A stretch of DNA of 10,269 nucleotides from Bacteroidota bacterium (GCA_023428585.1 JAEYXG010000013.1:1-10269); one strand, 5' to 3'; positions 1-7,058 are shown, numbered from the stretch's first letter. Notes: generated from the letters alone by a model not told the origin. Translations and numbers: made by a program.

Positions 1-672
1 GCCATGCCCTGCACGGCCCGTAAGTTTGAATCGAAGCGAGAGCAGATGACCCAGAAGGGCATCAGTGATGTGGATGCGGTGCTGACAACCCGCGAATTTG
101 TGCAGTTTATACGCCTCAATGGAATAGATACCCACCAACTGGAGCCGGAAATTGCCGACTTTCCCTTCCATGTGCAGAGTTCGGCCGGTAAGCTGATGGG
201 CGTGTCGGGCGGTCTTACCGAATCATTGGTACGCACTTTCTACCAAAGAATAACGGGCAAGGATATGCCACAGCCAAAAATCAATGAGTTACGGAATATA
301 AAGGATTATAAGGAGTACCATGTCAAGATAGGAGAGTTCAAGCTGGGTTTTGCAGTGGTTAATACTGTTAAGCAGACTGCAAGGATCATTGAAGAGTTGA
401 GGGCAGGAAGAGATGACATCCATTTCATTGAAGTGATGGCATGCCCATACGGCTGTGTAAACGGTGGTGGACAGCCCTTTGCAGAGGACCTGAATGCAAT
501 AAAAACAAGAATAAAGGCCATTTATGATAATGATGAGAAAGATCCCATCAAGTCGGCCCATAAAAACCCTGCAATAGTTGACCTATACCGCGAGTTCCTT
601 GGTACTCCGGGAGGAGAACTCTCAAGAAACCTTCTCTACACTACCTATAAGAAAAGGGAAGTATCGTTATGA
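1..672 (+). CDS. hydA: [FeFe] hydrogenase catalytic subunit, C-terminal part (5' truncated by window edge)
   Basis: The frame is open from base 1, so the gene begins outside the window and the ATG at 4 is an internal Met. The 223 visible residues cover the second half of the H-cluster domain. MPC at visible residues 2-4 is the L2 motif (ligand Cys4). MACPYGC followed by VNGGGQP around 146-158 is L3 (ligands Cys148 and Cys152). The last ~35 residues (LYREFLG...LLYTTYKK) match the iron-hydrogenase small-subunit domain. The protein makes or consumes H2 at the H-cluster in the cytoplasm; whether it is a bifurcating HydABC subunit or monomeric cannot be told without the N-terminus and upstream genes. 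Two odd residues: the normally invariant Lys of MPCxxK is Arg7, and the GAIFGATGG-type loop reads GKLMGVSGG, with Met where Phe is usual (codon 196-198). It may therefore belong to a divergent group A or group B subtype. The family call is firm; the subtype is open. Confidence 0.93.
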   Translation, partial: AMPCTARKFESKREQMTQKGISDVDAVLTTREFVQFIRLNGIDTHQLEPEIADFPFHVQSSAGKLMGVSGGLTESLVRTFYQRITGKDMPQPKINELRNIKDYKEYHVKIGEFKLGFAVVNTVKQTARIIEELRAGRDDIHFIEVMACPYGCVNGGGQPFAEDLNAIKTRIKAIYDNDEKDPIKSAHKNPAIVDLYREFLGTPGGELSRNLLYTTYKKREVSL

Positions 673-719
673 GCATGGAATGGGCAAGACTATTGGCAGC
701 TACCAACGAATGGCATTAA
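669..719 (+). other. possible 16-codon ORF overlapping the hydA stop (ATGA)
   Basis: An ATG at 669 overlaps the hydA stop codon in an ATGA arrangement and opens a reading frame for MSMEWARLLAATNEWH, ending at TAA 717-719. The geometry is that of translational coupling, and the next large gene starts only at 774. No family is recognised and the peptide is too short to judge by composition. It may be a chance ORF, a ribosome carry-through peptide, or the remnant of a start. The rest of 673-773 shows no clear promoter or terminator. Confidence 0.2.
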
Positions 720-773
720 TGATAATGATTTAAATGGATTGAAAGGCAAACAAAAGCGCATACAACACTGATT

Positions 774-2819
774 ATGGTAACAGAAGATATACAGGCAAAA
801 CGGCCACTTGTTAGCACCATCAAGGAGAGGTGCCGGGTATGCTATACCTGTGTGCGTGAATGTCCTGCGAAGGCCATAAAGATAATCAACGGACAGGCGG
901 AAGTGATCTCTGACCGTTGCATTGGTTGTGGCAACTGCATAAAGGTATGCAGCCAAAATGCCAAGGTGTTCAGGCGGGAGACTGACATAGTGGAGCAGCT
1001 ACTTGCAACCGGTGATAAGATTGCAGCTTTGATAGCACCCAGCTTCCCTGCGGAGTTCAATGAAATAATCAACCACCGTCATCTGGTTTCGATGATCCGT
1101 GCCATTGGATTCCATTACGTGGCGGAAGTGGCCTTCGGCGCCGATCTGGTAGCTCGTGAATACAAAAAAGTATACAACAACTCGACCTCTCTGCCGGTGA
1201 TTTCGTCCGACTGTCCGGCTATAGTCAGTTACATTGAGCACTATCACCCCAATCTCATTGAAAGCCTGTCGCATCTGGTTTCTCCTATGGTAGCCATGTC
1301 AAGGGTTATGCGCAAGAAGTATGGCAATGACCTCAGGATTGTGTTTATAGGACCCTGCATAGCCAAGAAGGATGAGACCACCGAGATAGATGCGGCACTT
1401 ACTTTCAGGGAATTGCGTGAGATGCTCAGCAACAGGAAGCTCACACCCAACAGCGTACAGCCCACCGACTTTGACCCCCCGTTGGGAGGCAAGGGAGCTA
1501 TTTTTCCCATAAGCAGGGGATTGCTCAATACCATGGAGTTAAGGGAGGATATTTTTGAGCACAACATCATCATAGCCGAAGGAAGACGTGACTTCCAGGA
1601 CGCCATCAAGGAATTTGAGAACAATCCCGGTTCACAGGCGCACCTGGAACTTCTTTGCTGTGAAGGCTGCATTATGGGGCCGGGCATGTCACCTTACCCG
1701 TTCTTCTCCTCCAGCAGCAAGCGCTACCGCAAAAGAGCAAGTGTGAGCGACTATGTGCTCAATAAATTGGAGCTGCTTGACAACAAGCAGTGGGAAAAAA
1801 ACATTGAAGAGTACAGCACGCTTTGCCTCACAAGAGAATTCACCAATAGGGATAAGCGGCTCAGTAGACCTGACGAGGAAACCATTACTGAAGTGCTGAA
1901 TAAGATGGGCAAGTTTGAACCACAAGACCATTTGGACTGTGGAGCCTGCGGTTATGACTCGTGCGAAGACCATGCCATTGCGATAATTAGGGGACTGGCC
2001 GAACACGAAATGTGCTTGCCCTATGCCATTGAGAACCTGCACAACTATATCAGGGAACTTAATATATCAAGGGAGAAGCTTGCCAATACACAGGAGGCAC
2101 TCAAGCAATCGGAGAAGCTTGCCGGTATGGGCCAACTCTCTGCAGGAATTGCCCATGAACTCAACAACCCGTTGGGTATTATTACCATGTATAGCAATAT
2201 ACTCAAGGATGAGGCGCCTGCTGATGACCCCATACACAAGGATCTTGACCTCATTGTGGAACAGGCTGAACGCTGCAAGAAGATTGTTGGCGGATTGCTT
2301 AATTTTGCACGCAAGAACCAGGTAAACCTCAACGAGGTTAACATTAACCGCCTCATTGAAAGATCAATAAGTGCAGTGATAGTACCAGCCAATATAAAGG
2401 TCTCATTGGAGTCGAATGTGGCCAATCCTTCAATCAACCTCGATTATGACCAGATGGGACAGGTATTCACTAACCTCCTCAAGAACTCGGTGGAGGCCAT
2501 GCCTTCAACGGGGGGGCGAATCAATGTGGTGATAAATGATTCACCGCAGGATATAGTGATTCATATCAAGGATACCGGGTTGGGCATCACAGAAGAGAAC
2601 ATGGGCAAGCTGTTCACCCCCTTCTTCACCACCAAACAGGTAGGTAAGGGTACTGGCTTGGGATTACCCATTATATATGGAATAGTAAAAATGCACAAGG
2701 GCAATATTCAGGTTACCTCTAATGCCGATAGCCTGAAGGGCCCTACAGGCACAACATTCACCATAACATTGCCACGACTAGCAGCAAATAAGACTGACGA
2801 AATAATTGAAAAGACATGA
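774..2819 (+). CDS. H-cluster-domain sensor histidine kinase (group C / HydS-like [FeFe] hydrogenase fused to kinase)
   Basis: This 681-residue soluble protein has no signal peptide or membrane segment. In order it has: a two-cluster ferredoxin domain (CxxCxxCxxxC at 20-30 and again at 49-59); an [FeFe] hydrogenase H domain with L1 SSDCPA (Cys147), L2 GPCIAKKDE (Cys195, Lys198, Glu201) and L3 CCEGC (Cys295, Cys299); an Fe-S_4 domain with Cys389, 392, 397 and 414; a helical linker; a HisKA domain with phospho-acceptor His461 in AHELNNP; and an ATPase domain with N-box NLLKNSVEAM, DTGLGI and GKGTGLGL. All four Cys ligands expected for the H-cluster are kept, but the proton-transfer Cys of catalytic enzymes is Asp146. 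Known sensory group C enzymes are thought to report H2 or redox state, usually through a PAS domain; here an Fe-S_4 domain occupies that place. The inferred role is an H2/redox-responsive kinase for the receiver encoded directly downstream. No upstream in-frame ATG exists after the TGA at 726, which supports this start. Confidence 0.92.
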   Translation: MVTEDIQAKRPLVSTIKERCRVCYTCVRECPAKAIKIINGQAEVISDRCIGCGNCIKVCSQNAKVFRRETDIVEQLLATGDKIAALIAPSFPAEFNEIINHRHLVSMIRAIGFHYVAEVAFGADLVAREYKKVYNNSTSLPVISSDCPAIVSYIEHYHPNLIESLSHLVSPMVAMSRVMRKKYGNDLRIVFIGPCIAKKDETTEIDAALTFRELREMLSNRKLTPNSVQPTDFDPPLGGKGAIFPISRGLLNTMELREDIFEHNIIIAEGRRDFQDAIKEFENNPGSQAHLELLCCEGCIMGPGMSPYPFFSSSSKRYRKRASVSDYVLNKLELLDNKQWEKNIEEYSTLCLTREFTNRDKRLSRPDEETITEVLNKMGKFEPQDHLDCGACGYDSCEDHAIAIIRGLAEHEMCLPYAIENLHNYIRELNISREKLANTQEALKQSEKLAGMGQLSAGIAHELNNPLGIITMYSNILKDEAPADDPIHKDLDLIVEQAERCKKIVGGLLNFARKNQVNLNEVNINRLIERSISAVIVPANIKVSLESNVANPSINLDYDQMGQVFTNLLKNSVEAMPSTGGRINVVINDSPQDIVIHIKDTGLGITEENMGKLFTPFFTTKQVGKGTGLGLPIIYGIVKMHKGNIQVTSNADSLKGPTGTTFTITLPRLAANKTDEIIEKT

Positions 2820-3211
2820 GTAAAACAAAAAAAACAATCCTGATTGTCGATGATGATATGGATTACCTGTTCCAGATACGATTAAAGGTGGAACAGTTTG
2901 GTTTTGAAACGGTGACAGCCGAAGGACAGAAAGAGGCAGAGACCATTATTGAAACATTGAAACCCGATCTGGCCATACTTGACCTCATGATGGAAAATGA
3001 CGACAGCGGTTTCATACTCGCCTACAAAATAAAACGCAAGTACCCCGATGTGCCGATCATTATTGCCACTGCGGTGACTGCTGAAACGGGAATGACCTTT
3101 GAGATGAACAGGGATGATGACCAGCAATGGATCAAGGCTGACCTCTTTCTTGACAAGGGTATAAGGGCCGATCAGCTGCACAGGGAGATCAACAAACTGC
3201 TTAAAATATAG
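2816..3211 (+). CDS. stand-alone response regulator receiver (REC only)
   Basis: The 131-residue protein is a single receiver domain with the acidic pocket DDD at 12-14, phospho-acceptor Asp56 in LAILDLMM, Thr85 and Lys114 (FLDKG). Its ATG overlaps the TGA of the preceding kinase by 4 nt, so translation is probably coupled and the H-cluster kinase is the likely phosphodonor. There is no output domain, so it should act by protein contact or pass phosphate on. The stretch between Thr85 and Lys114 is 29 residues, about seven longer than in CheY-like receivers, and is rich in Asp and Gln (NRDDDQQW). This lengthened beta4-alpha4 region may form a special partner-binding face. The receiver identity is firm; the partner is inferred from gene order. 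Confidence 0.92.
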   Translation: MSKTKKTILIVDDDMDYLFQIRLKVEQFGFETVTAEGQKEAETIIETLKPDLAILDLMMENDDSGFILAYKIKRKYPDVPIIIATAVTAETGMTFEMNRDDDQQWIKADLFLDKGIRADQLHREINKLLKI

Positions 3212-3214
3212 AAG

Positions 3215-4336
3215 ATGGCGGAATACAAGATACTGGTCGTGGATGATGAACCCGGCATACGAATGGGGACCCACCGCATATTGCAGAACTTCAAGGTGGA
3301 TTATCCATTTATGGATGAACACATAGAATTTGTTGTATTGGAGGCTGCTACCGGTGAAGAAGCCATTGAGATCATTGAAAACGAGATGCCCGACATCATA
3401 CTCCTCGATAATAAACTGCCGGGCATACAAGGAGTGGAGGTGCTTGAATATGTCAAGAAGAAGCTGTATGATATCATCGTGGTGATGATTACCTCGTATG
3501 CCTCACTGGAGTTGGCTGTAAAGGCAACCCGTGATGGAGCCTACGACTTCATACCCAAGCCCTTTACACCACAGGAATTGCGCGCTTCCATTGAAAATAT
3601 TACCAAACAGCTGTTCCTAAAGAGAATGACACAAAAGATGAACAAAGCCGGCAAACAAATACGGTTTCAGTTCCTCTCTGTCCTCTCCCACGAGCTGAAA
3701 GCCCCCATCAATGCTATTGAAGGATACCTCAAGATGATGAACGATAGGCAGTTTGGCAACGATATAAACGCCTACAAGGAGATGATTGACCGATCACTTG
3801 AACGAATCAATGGTATGCGAAGCCTCATCATGGACCTGCTAGATCTCACAAAAATTGAATCAGGCCAACCGGTTCAACACTTGCAGGCAGTGGATATTTC
3901 AAAGATCGCTTTGATTTCAATTGACACCATGCGGCCCTATGCCATTCAGAAAGATGTGGACCTCTACCTCAATACCAAGGAAAAGGTGCTCATGGATGCC
4001 GATCCCAATGAGATTGAGATCATTTTCAATAATCTTATATCAAACGCTGTTAAATATAATAAGAACGGCGGTAGAGTGGATGTTTTCATCAAGGCCCATA
4101 AAGAGTATATTGAGGTTAAGGTTAGCGATACAGGAATTGGAATGACCGATGAGGAAAAAGGTAAGCTATTCCAGGATTTTGTGAGGATCAAGAATCAGAA
4201 AACCAAGAATATTACAGGCTCAGGGCTTGGTTTGTCAATTATGAAGAAAATTACTGATATGTATCATGGTGAAATTGAAGTGCAGAGCATTCCTGATAAG
4301 GGAACTACTTTTATAATAACTTTCCCGATTAATTAA
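3215..4336 (+). CDS. receiver-histidine kinase protein (REC-HisKA-HATPase)
   Basis: The 373-residue protein has an N-terminal receiver (Asp10/Asp11, phospho-acceptor Asp65 in LLDNKLPG, Thr93, Lys115 in PKPF). A short helix leads to a HisKA domain with His159 in SHELKAP, then an ATPase domain with N-box NNLISNAVKYN, DTGIGM and GSGLGLSI. There is no membrane segment or separate sensor domain, so the receiver is probably its input. The spacing from Asp11 to Asp65 is about ten residues longer than in CheY, from an insert around DYPFMDEHIEF. It starts 3 nt after the single-domain receiver. Together they suggest a relay in which the upstream kinase phosphorylates one or both receivers and this protein passes the signal to an output protein not encoded here. 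REC-HK proteins of this order are common in Bacteroidota; the ligand and target cannot be read from sequence. Confidence 0.93.
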   Translation: MAEYKILVVDDEPGIRMGTHRILQNFKVDYPFMDEHIEFVVLEAATGEEAIEIIENEMPDIILLDNKLPGIQGVEVLEYVKKKLYDIIVVMITSYASLELAVKATRDGAYDFIPKPFTPQELRASIENITKQLFLKRMTQKMNKAGKQIRFQFLSVLSHELKAPINAIEGYLKMMNDRQFGNDINAYKEMIDRSLERINGMRSLIMDLLDLTKIESGQPVQHLQAVDISKIALISIDTMRPYAIQKDVDLYLNTKEKVLMDADPNEIEIIFNNLISNAVKYNKNGGRVDVFIKAHKEYIEVKVSDTGIGMTDEEKGKLFQDFVRIKNQKTKNITGSGLGLSIMKKITDMYHGEIEVQSIPDKGTTFIITFPIN

Positions 4337-4346
4337 ACTGACTTAA

Positions 4347-4976
4347 ATGATGACAAATAAAAAACTACCCGACAAAACAGTAGAAAGACTTAGCATGTAC
4401 CGCCGTGCTTTGCTTACATACCATGCTAGCGGCAAACACCACATCTTCTCGCACGAGATAGCCAATATGCTTCATATAACACCCGTGCAGGTGAGGCGCG
4501 ACATCATGCTCATTGGATATACCGGAACCCTGCGACAGGGATATGATGTTAAGGAACTCATTGATATCATTGGAAAGATCATTGATACCCGCGATGGACA
4601 GAAGATAGCGGTTGTTGGCATAGGTAACCTGGGTAGGTCAATAATGGGCTACTTTAGCGGCAAAAGAACCAAACTTACCATTGTTGCAGCCTTTGACTCC
4701 AACAGTGAGAAAGTTGACAAGATATACGCGGGCGTGCCCTGCTACCATATTGACCGGATGGTTGATATTATTAGAGAAGAGGGGATTTCAATTGCCGTAA
4801 TATCTGTGCCCGGTGAATTTGCCGTTGAAGTGGCTGAGACACTCGTAATGGCCGGCATAAGGGGAATATTCAACTTCTCCCCCAAGCCGCTGAACGTACC
4901 ATCACATGTTTATCTGCAGGAGTACGATGTGATTACCATGCTTGAGAAGATTGCCTATTTTGTTAAAAAAGCCTAA
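4347..4976 (+). CDS. rex: redox-sensing transcriptional repressor Rex
   Basis: The 209-residue protein has an N-terminal winged helix (about 1-75) with the recognition segment PVQVRRDI and the Rex wing pattern G..G....GYDV. A Rossmann domain follows with GIGNLG at 91-96, and an acidic residue (Asp117 in AAFDSN) at the end of beta2 fits NAD(H) rather than NADP(H). The C-terminal EKIAYFVKK helix matches the dimer swap element. Rex senses the NADH/NAD+ ratio and in anaerobes commonly represses fermentation, hydrogenase and alcohol-forming genes until NADH rises. Lying 10 nt after the kinase genes and in the same block as the hydrogenase, it probably controls hydrogenase expression here. No convincing TTGTGA-N6-TCACAA-type Rex operator was seen in the window; one could lie upstream of hydA, outside it. 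ATG at 4350 is an alternative start one codon on. Confidence 0.95.
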   Translation: MMTNKKLPDKTVERLSMYRRALLTYHASGKHHIFSHEIANMLHITPVQVRRDIMLIGYTGTLRQGYDVKELIDIIGKIIDTRDGQKIAVVGIGNLGRSIMGYFSGKRTKLTIVAAFDSNSEKVDKIYAGVPCYHIDRMVDIIREEGISIAVISVPGEFAVEVAETLVMAGIRGIFNFSPKPLNVPSHVYLQEYDVITMLEKIAYFVKKA

Positions 4977-4990
4977 CCTGTTTGCTCCTG

Positions 4991-6004
4991 ATGAAGATTC
5001 ATTACGGTTTTGAGAATGTTGACAATCTGAAGAATCCTGTAATTACCACAGGCTCCTTTGATGGAGTGCACATAGGACATAAAACCATACTCAACCGCAT
5101 AAATGAAATAGCGGCCATTATTCACGGAGAGTCGGTGCTGATTACCTTTCATCCGCATCCCCGAAAGGTACTCTTCCCGGAGACAGCCGGTAAGAACCTG
5201 CTCCTCATAAACTCACAGCGTGAAAAGATTGAGCTGCTCTCAAAGACTGGGCTGGATCATTTGATAATAGTGAAATTTACCAAGAAGTTTTCTGAAATAT
5301 CATCCATTGACTTCATACGTAACATACTGGTGAACAAGTTGCACGCAAGTAAAGTGGTCATTGGCTTCAATCACCACTTCGGCCATAACAGGGAAGGTAA
5401 TTTCGACTACTTGTATGAGCTTGGACAATACTATAGCTTCGGAGTGGAGGAGATACCTGAACAGGACATACATCAGGAAACGGTAAGTTCAACCCTCATA
5501 CGCAAGGCATTGCTTGAAGGCAAGATACAAAGAGCCAATGCTTATTTGGATCACCTTTACATCATCATTGGTGAACTGTGTGAGGGAAGCGCTTCCTTAA
5601 AGATACTCAACTTCCCTACCTATCGCATTCCGGTTACAGAAGACAGCAAACTGGTACCTCCCGACGGTGTTTATGCGGTTAGCGTACTTGTGGATAATAC
5701 TTACTATAAGGGAATACTCAACATAAAGAACTCACTGCCCCCCGAAACCAGAAAGATGGAAGAGATTCATCTCGACCTTCACCTGTTTGAGGAACAGGGA
5801 CAGGAAGACGCCGCACCTGCCTGTATGCTGCCTGGCAGTAAACCGGTAATTGAAAAGGCCTCAATTCATAAGATGCTCATGGGCAAGGAGGCTACCGTGT
5901 TCTTCGTTAAGAGGATTCGTAATGAACTCGACTTCAATAGCAAGGAAGAGATGCAGCTGCGATTGGCAAACGACTTGCTAGAGGTGGAAGAGCTGATATA
6001 TTAG
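4991..6004 (+). CDS. ribF: RibF-like FAD synthetase with divergent riboflavin kinase domain
   Basis: The N-terminal half is a clear FMN adenylyltransferase (FAD synthetase): GSFDGVHIGH at 21-30, FHPHP at 53-57, GFNHHFGHNREG, and SSTLIRKAL. The C-terminal half follows the riboflavin kinase layout (GVYAV strand, a Glu in EEIHLDL around 258, and a terminal FVKRIRNELDF...MQLRLANDL helix region). However, the family's GRxLGFPTAN nucleotide/Mg loop reads LKILNFPTYR, with Arg212 where Asn is expected, and the NIGxRPTF segment is not recognisable (NIKNSLPPETRK). An insert of ~35 residues precedes the last strand (about 265-300). RibF normally makes FMN and then FAD from riboflavin in the cytosol; this copy may be impaired in the kinase step. 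The ATG at 4991 is preferred over an in-frame TTG at 4982 because homologues start close to this strand. It follows rex by 14 nt. Confidence 0.85.
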   Translation: MKIHYGFENVDNLKNPVITTGSFDGVHIGHKTILNRINEIAAIIHGESVLITFHPHPRKVLFPETAGKNLLLINSQREKIELLSKTGLDHLIIVKFTKKFSEISSIDFIRNILVNKLHASKVVIGFNHHFGHNREGNFDYLYELGQYYSFGVEEIPEQDIHQETVSSTLIRKALLEGKIQRANAYLDHLYIIIGELCEGSASLKILNFPTYRIPVTEDSKLVPPDGVYAVSVLVDNTYYKGILNIKNSLPPETRKMEEIHLDLHLFEEQGQEDAAPACMLPGSKPVIEKASIHKMLMGKEATVFFVKRIRNELDFNSKEEMQLRLANDLLEVEELIY

Positions 6005-6076
6005 CAGTTGAATGTGAAATGAAAATGATTGGATAACCCGGTATAAAGAAAACCAGAAATGACAGGGCATAAACAA

Positions 6077-6838
6077 ATGAAGCTTACATTCCTTGGGACA
6101 GGGACCTCCATAGGGGTGCCTGTAATAGCATGCAATTGTCCTGTATGTAAATCGAAAGATGCGCGCGACAAGAGGTTCAGGACGTCGGCTATGATAAGTG
6201 TTGACGGTCAGAACATCGTCATTGACTGTGGTCCCGATTTCAGGTTCCAGATGCTGAAACAGAATGTGGAAGACATCAATGCCGTGTTGTTTACCCATGA
6301 ACACCGGGATCATATAGCCGGGCTGGATGACATAAGGGCCTTCAATTATGTACTTAACAAGAATATACCCATTTATGGCACCAGGCATGTGATGGAGGCC
6401 ATAATGACGGAATTCCCCTATATCTTTTCAGAAAGCCGCTACTTTGGAGCACCCCAGCTTACGGTTCACGAGATTGATGATGCCAGTTTCAGTATTGCTG
6501 ATACAGTGATACAACCCATACGGATTATGCACAACAAGCTCCCTATCATGGGTTACCGAATTGGCGATCTCACCTATATCACAGATGCGAGCTTTATTGA
6601 TGAAGAAGAAAAAGAAAAGATCAGAGGCTCAAGCGTACTGGTAGTAAATGCGCTCCGGAATTCAAAGCATGTATCGCACTTCTCATTGGGTGAAGCCCTT
6701 GAACTTATTGAACAGATTAAACCTGAACGGGCTTATATAACACACATAAGCCATTTCCTCGGATTGTATGAAGAGGTGGAACAGAGGCTCCCACCCAATG
6801 TTCATCTTGCATACGATAATCTGGTAGTGGAGTTGTAA
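6077..6838 (+). CDS. metallo-beta-lactamase-fold phosphodiesterase, PhnP-like
   Basis: This is a 253-residue MBL-fold hydrolase starting MKLTFLGTGTSIGVP, the usual N-terminus of PhnP-like proteins; an ATG at 6059 would add six residues and is less likely. Metal ligands are visible: THEHRDH (His74, His76, Asp78, His79), His152 in IMHNKLP, Asp170 in ITDAS and His223/His226 in THISH. The extra Zn-knuckle Cys19-x-Cys21-x2-Cys24 and the RDKRFRTSA segment are typical of the PhnP branch, which cleaves ribosyl 1,2-cyclic phosphate. No phosphonate (phn) genes are nearby, so the substrate in this organism is uncertain; many Bacteroidota carry such a gene after housekeeping genes. It is 72 nt from ribF. 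Fold and metal centre are firm; the exact reaction is not. Confidence 0.85.
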   Translation: MKLTFLGTGTSIGVPVIACNCPVCKSKDARDKRFRTSAMISVDGQNIVIDCGPDFRFQMLKQNVEDINAVLFTHEHRDHIAGLDDIRAFNYVLNKNIPIYGTRHVMEAIMTEFPYIFSESRYFGAPQLTVHEIDDASFSIADTVIQPIRIMHNKLPIMGYRIGDLTYITDASFIDEEEKEKIRGSSVLVVNALRNSKHVSHFSLGEALELIEQIKPERAYITHISHFLGLYEEVEQRLPPNVHLAYDNLVVEL

Positions 6839-6858
6839 TCCTTGCTACATTGATTGGA

Positions 6859-6905
6859 ATTGAATACGTCAACCGGATAAATTATTGAATACGTCAACCG
6901 GATAA
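6859..6905 (+). repeat. two perfect 22-bp tandem direct repeats, period 25 bp
   Basis: The same 22 bases, beginning ATTGAATACG and ending CCGGATAA, occur at 6859-6880 and 6884-6905, separated by ATT. Matching stops at both ends (A6858 against T6883, A6881 against G6906). The pair lies about 200 nt upstream of hydG and 20 nt downstream of the MBL gene. Two identical copies this close cannot be chance; they are either a recent tandem duplication or a two-site regulatory element. Confidence 0.9.
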
Positions 6906-6933
6906 GTTGACAGAATTCTGGTTTGGTTCAAAC
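6893..6933 (+). repeat. cluster of small dyads after the direct repeat
   Basis: Three short symmetries sit end to end. GTCAAC (6893-6898, inside the second repeat copy) pairs with GTTGAC (6906-6911) across CGGATAA. CAGAATTCTG (6911-6920) is a perfect 10-bp palindrome. GTTTG (6921-6925) pairs with CAAAC (6929-6933) across GTT. None is followed by a T-run, so they do not look like an intrinsic terminator; protein-binding sites or an mRNA structure are possible, but each dyad alone is short enough to arise by chance. Confidence 0.5.
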
Positions 6934-7058
6934 AACCCGATCGGTAAGTTCAGGATATTTTAATCAATGGATAAAGAGCGGTAAGAAAAATGATGAAAAA
7001 AAGTGGAAAAGCAAGTATTCTTTACCGATTTGCAGGACAATCTCCCCTTTAAATTTCG

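Noticed and set aside
1244..1687. 147-codon open frame on the minus strand
   Set aside because: Entirely antisense to the H-cluster domain of the sensor kinase, whose motifs are intact; no independent support.
2882..3430. 182-codon open frame on the minus strand
   Set aside because: It lies opposite two clear receiver domains, shows no recognisable motif, and has the composition of a shadow frame.
4982..4990. TTG start for ribF
   Set aside because: An ATG three codons later gives the expected N-terminus just before the first strand.
6859..6905. Direct repeat as a minimal CRISPR array
   Set aside because: The spacer is only 3 nt and there are only two copies, with no cas genes in the window.
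6940..7029. 8-bp inverted repeat ATCGGTAA (6940-6947) and TTACCGAT (7022-7029)
   Set aside because: The 74-nt spacer and lack of extension in either direction make chance the simpler explanation.
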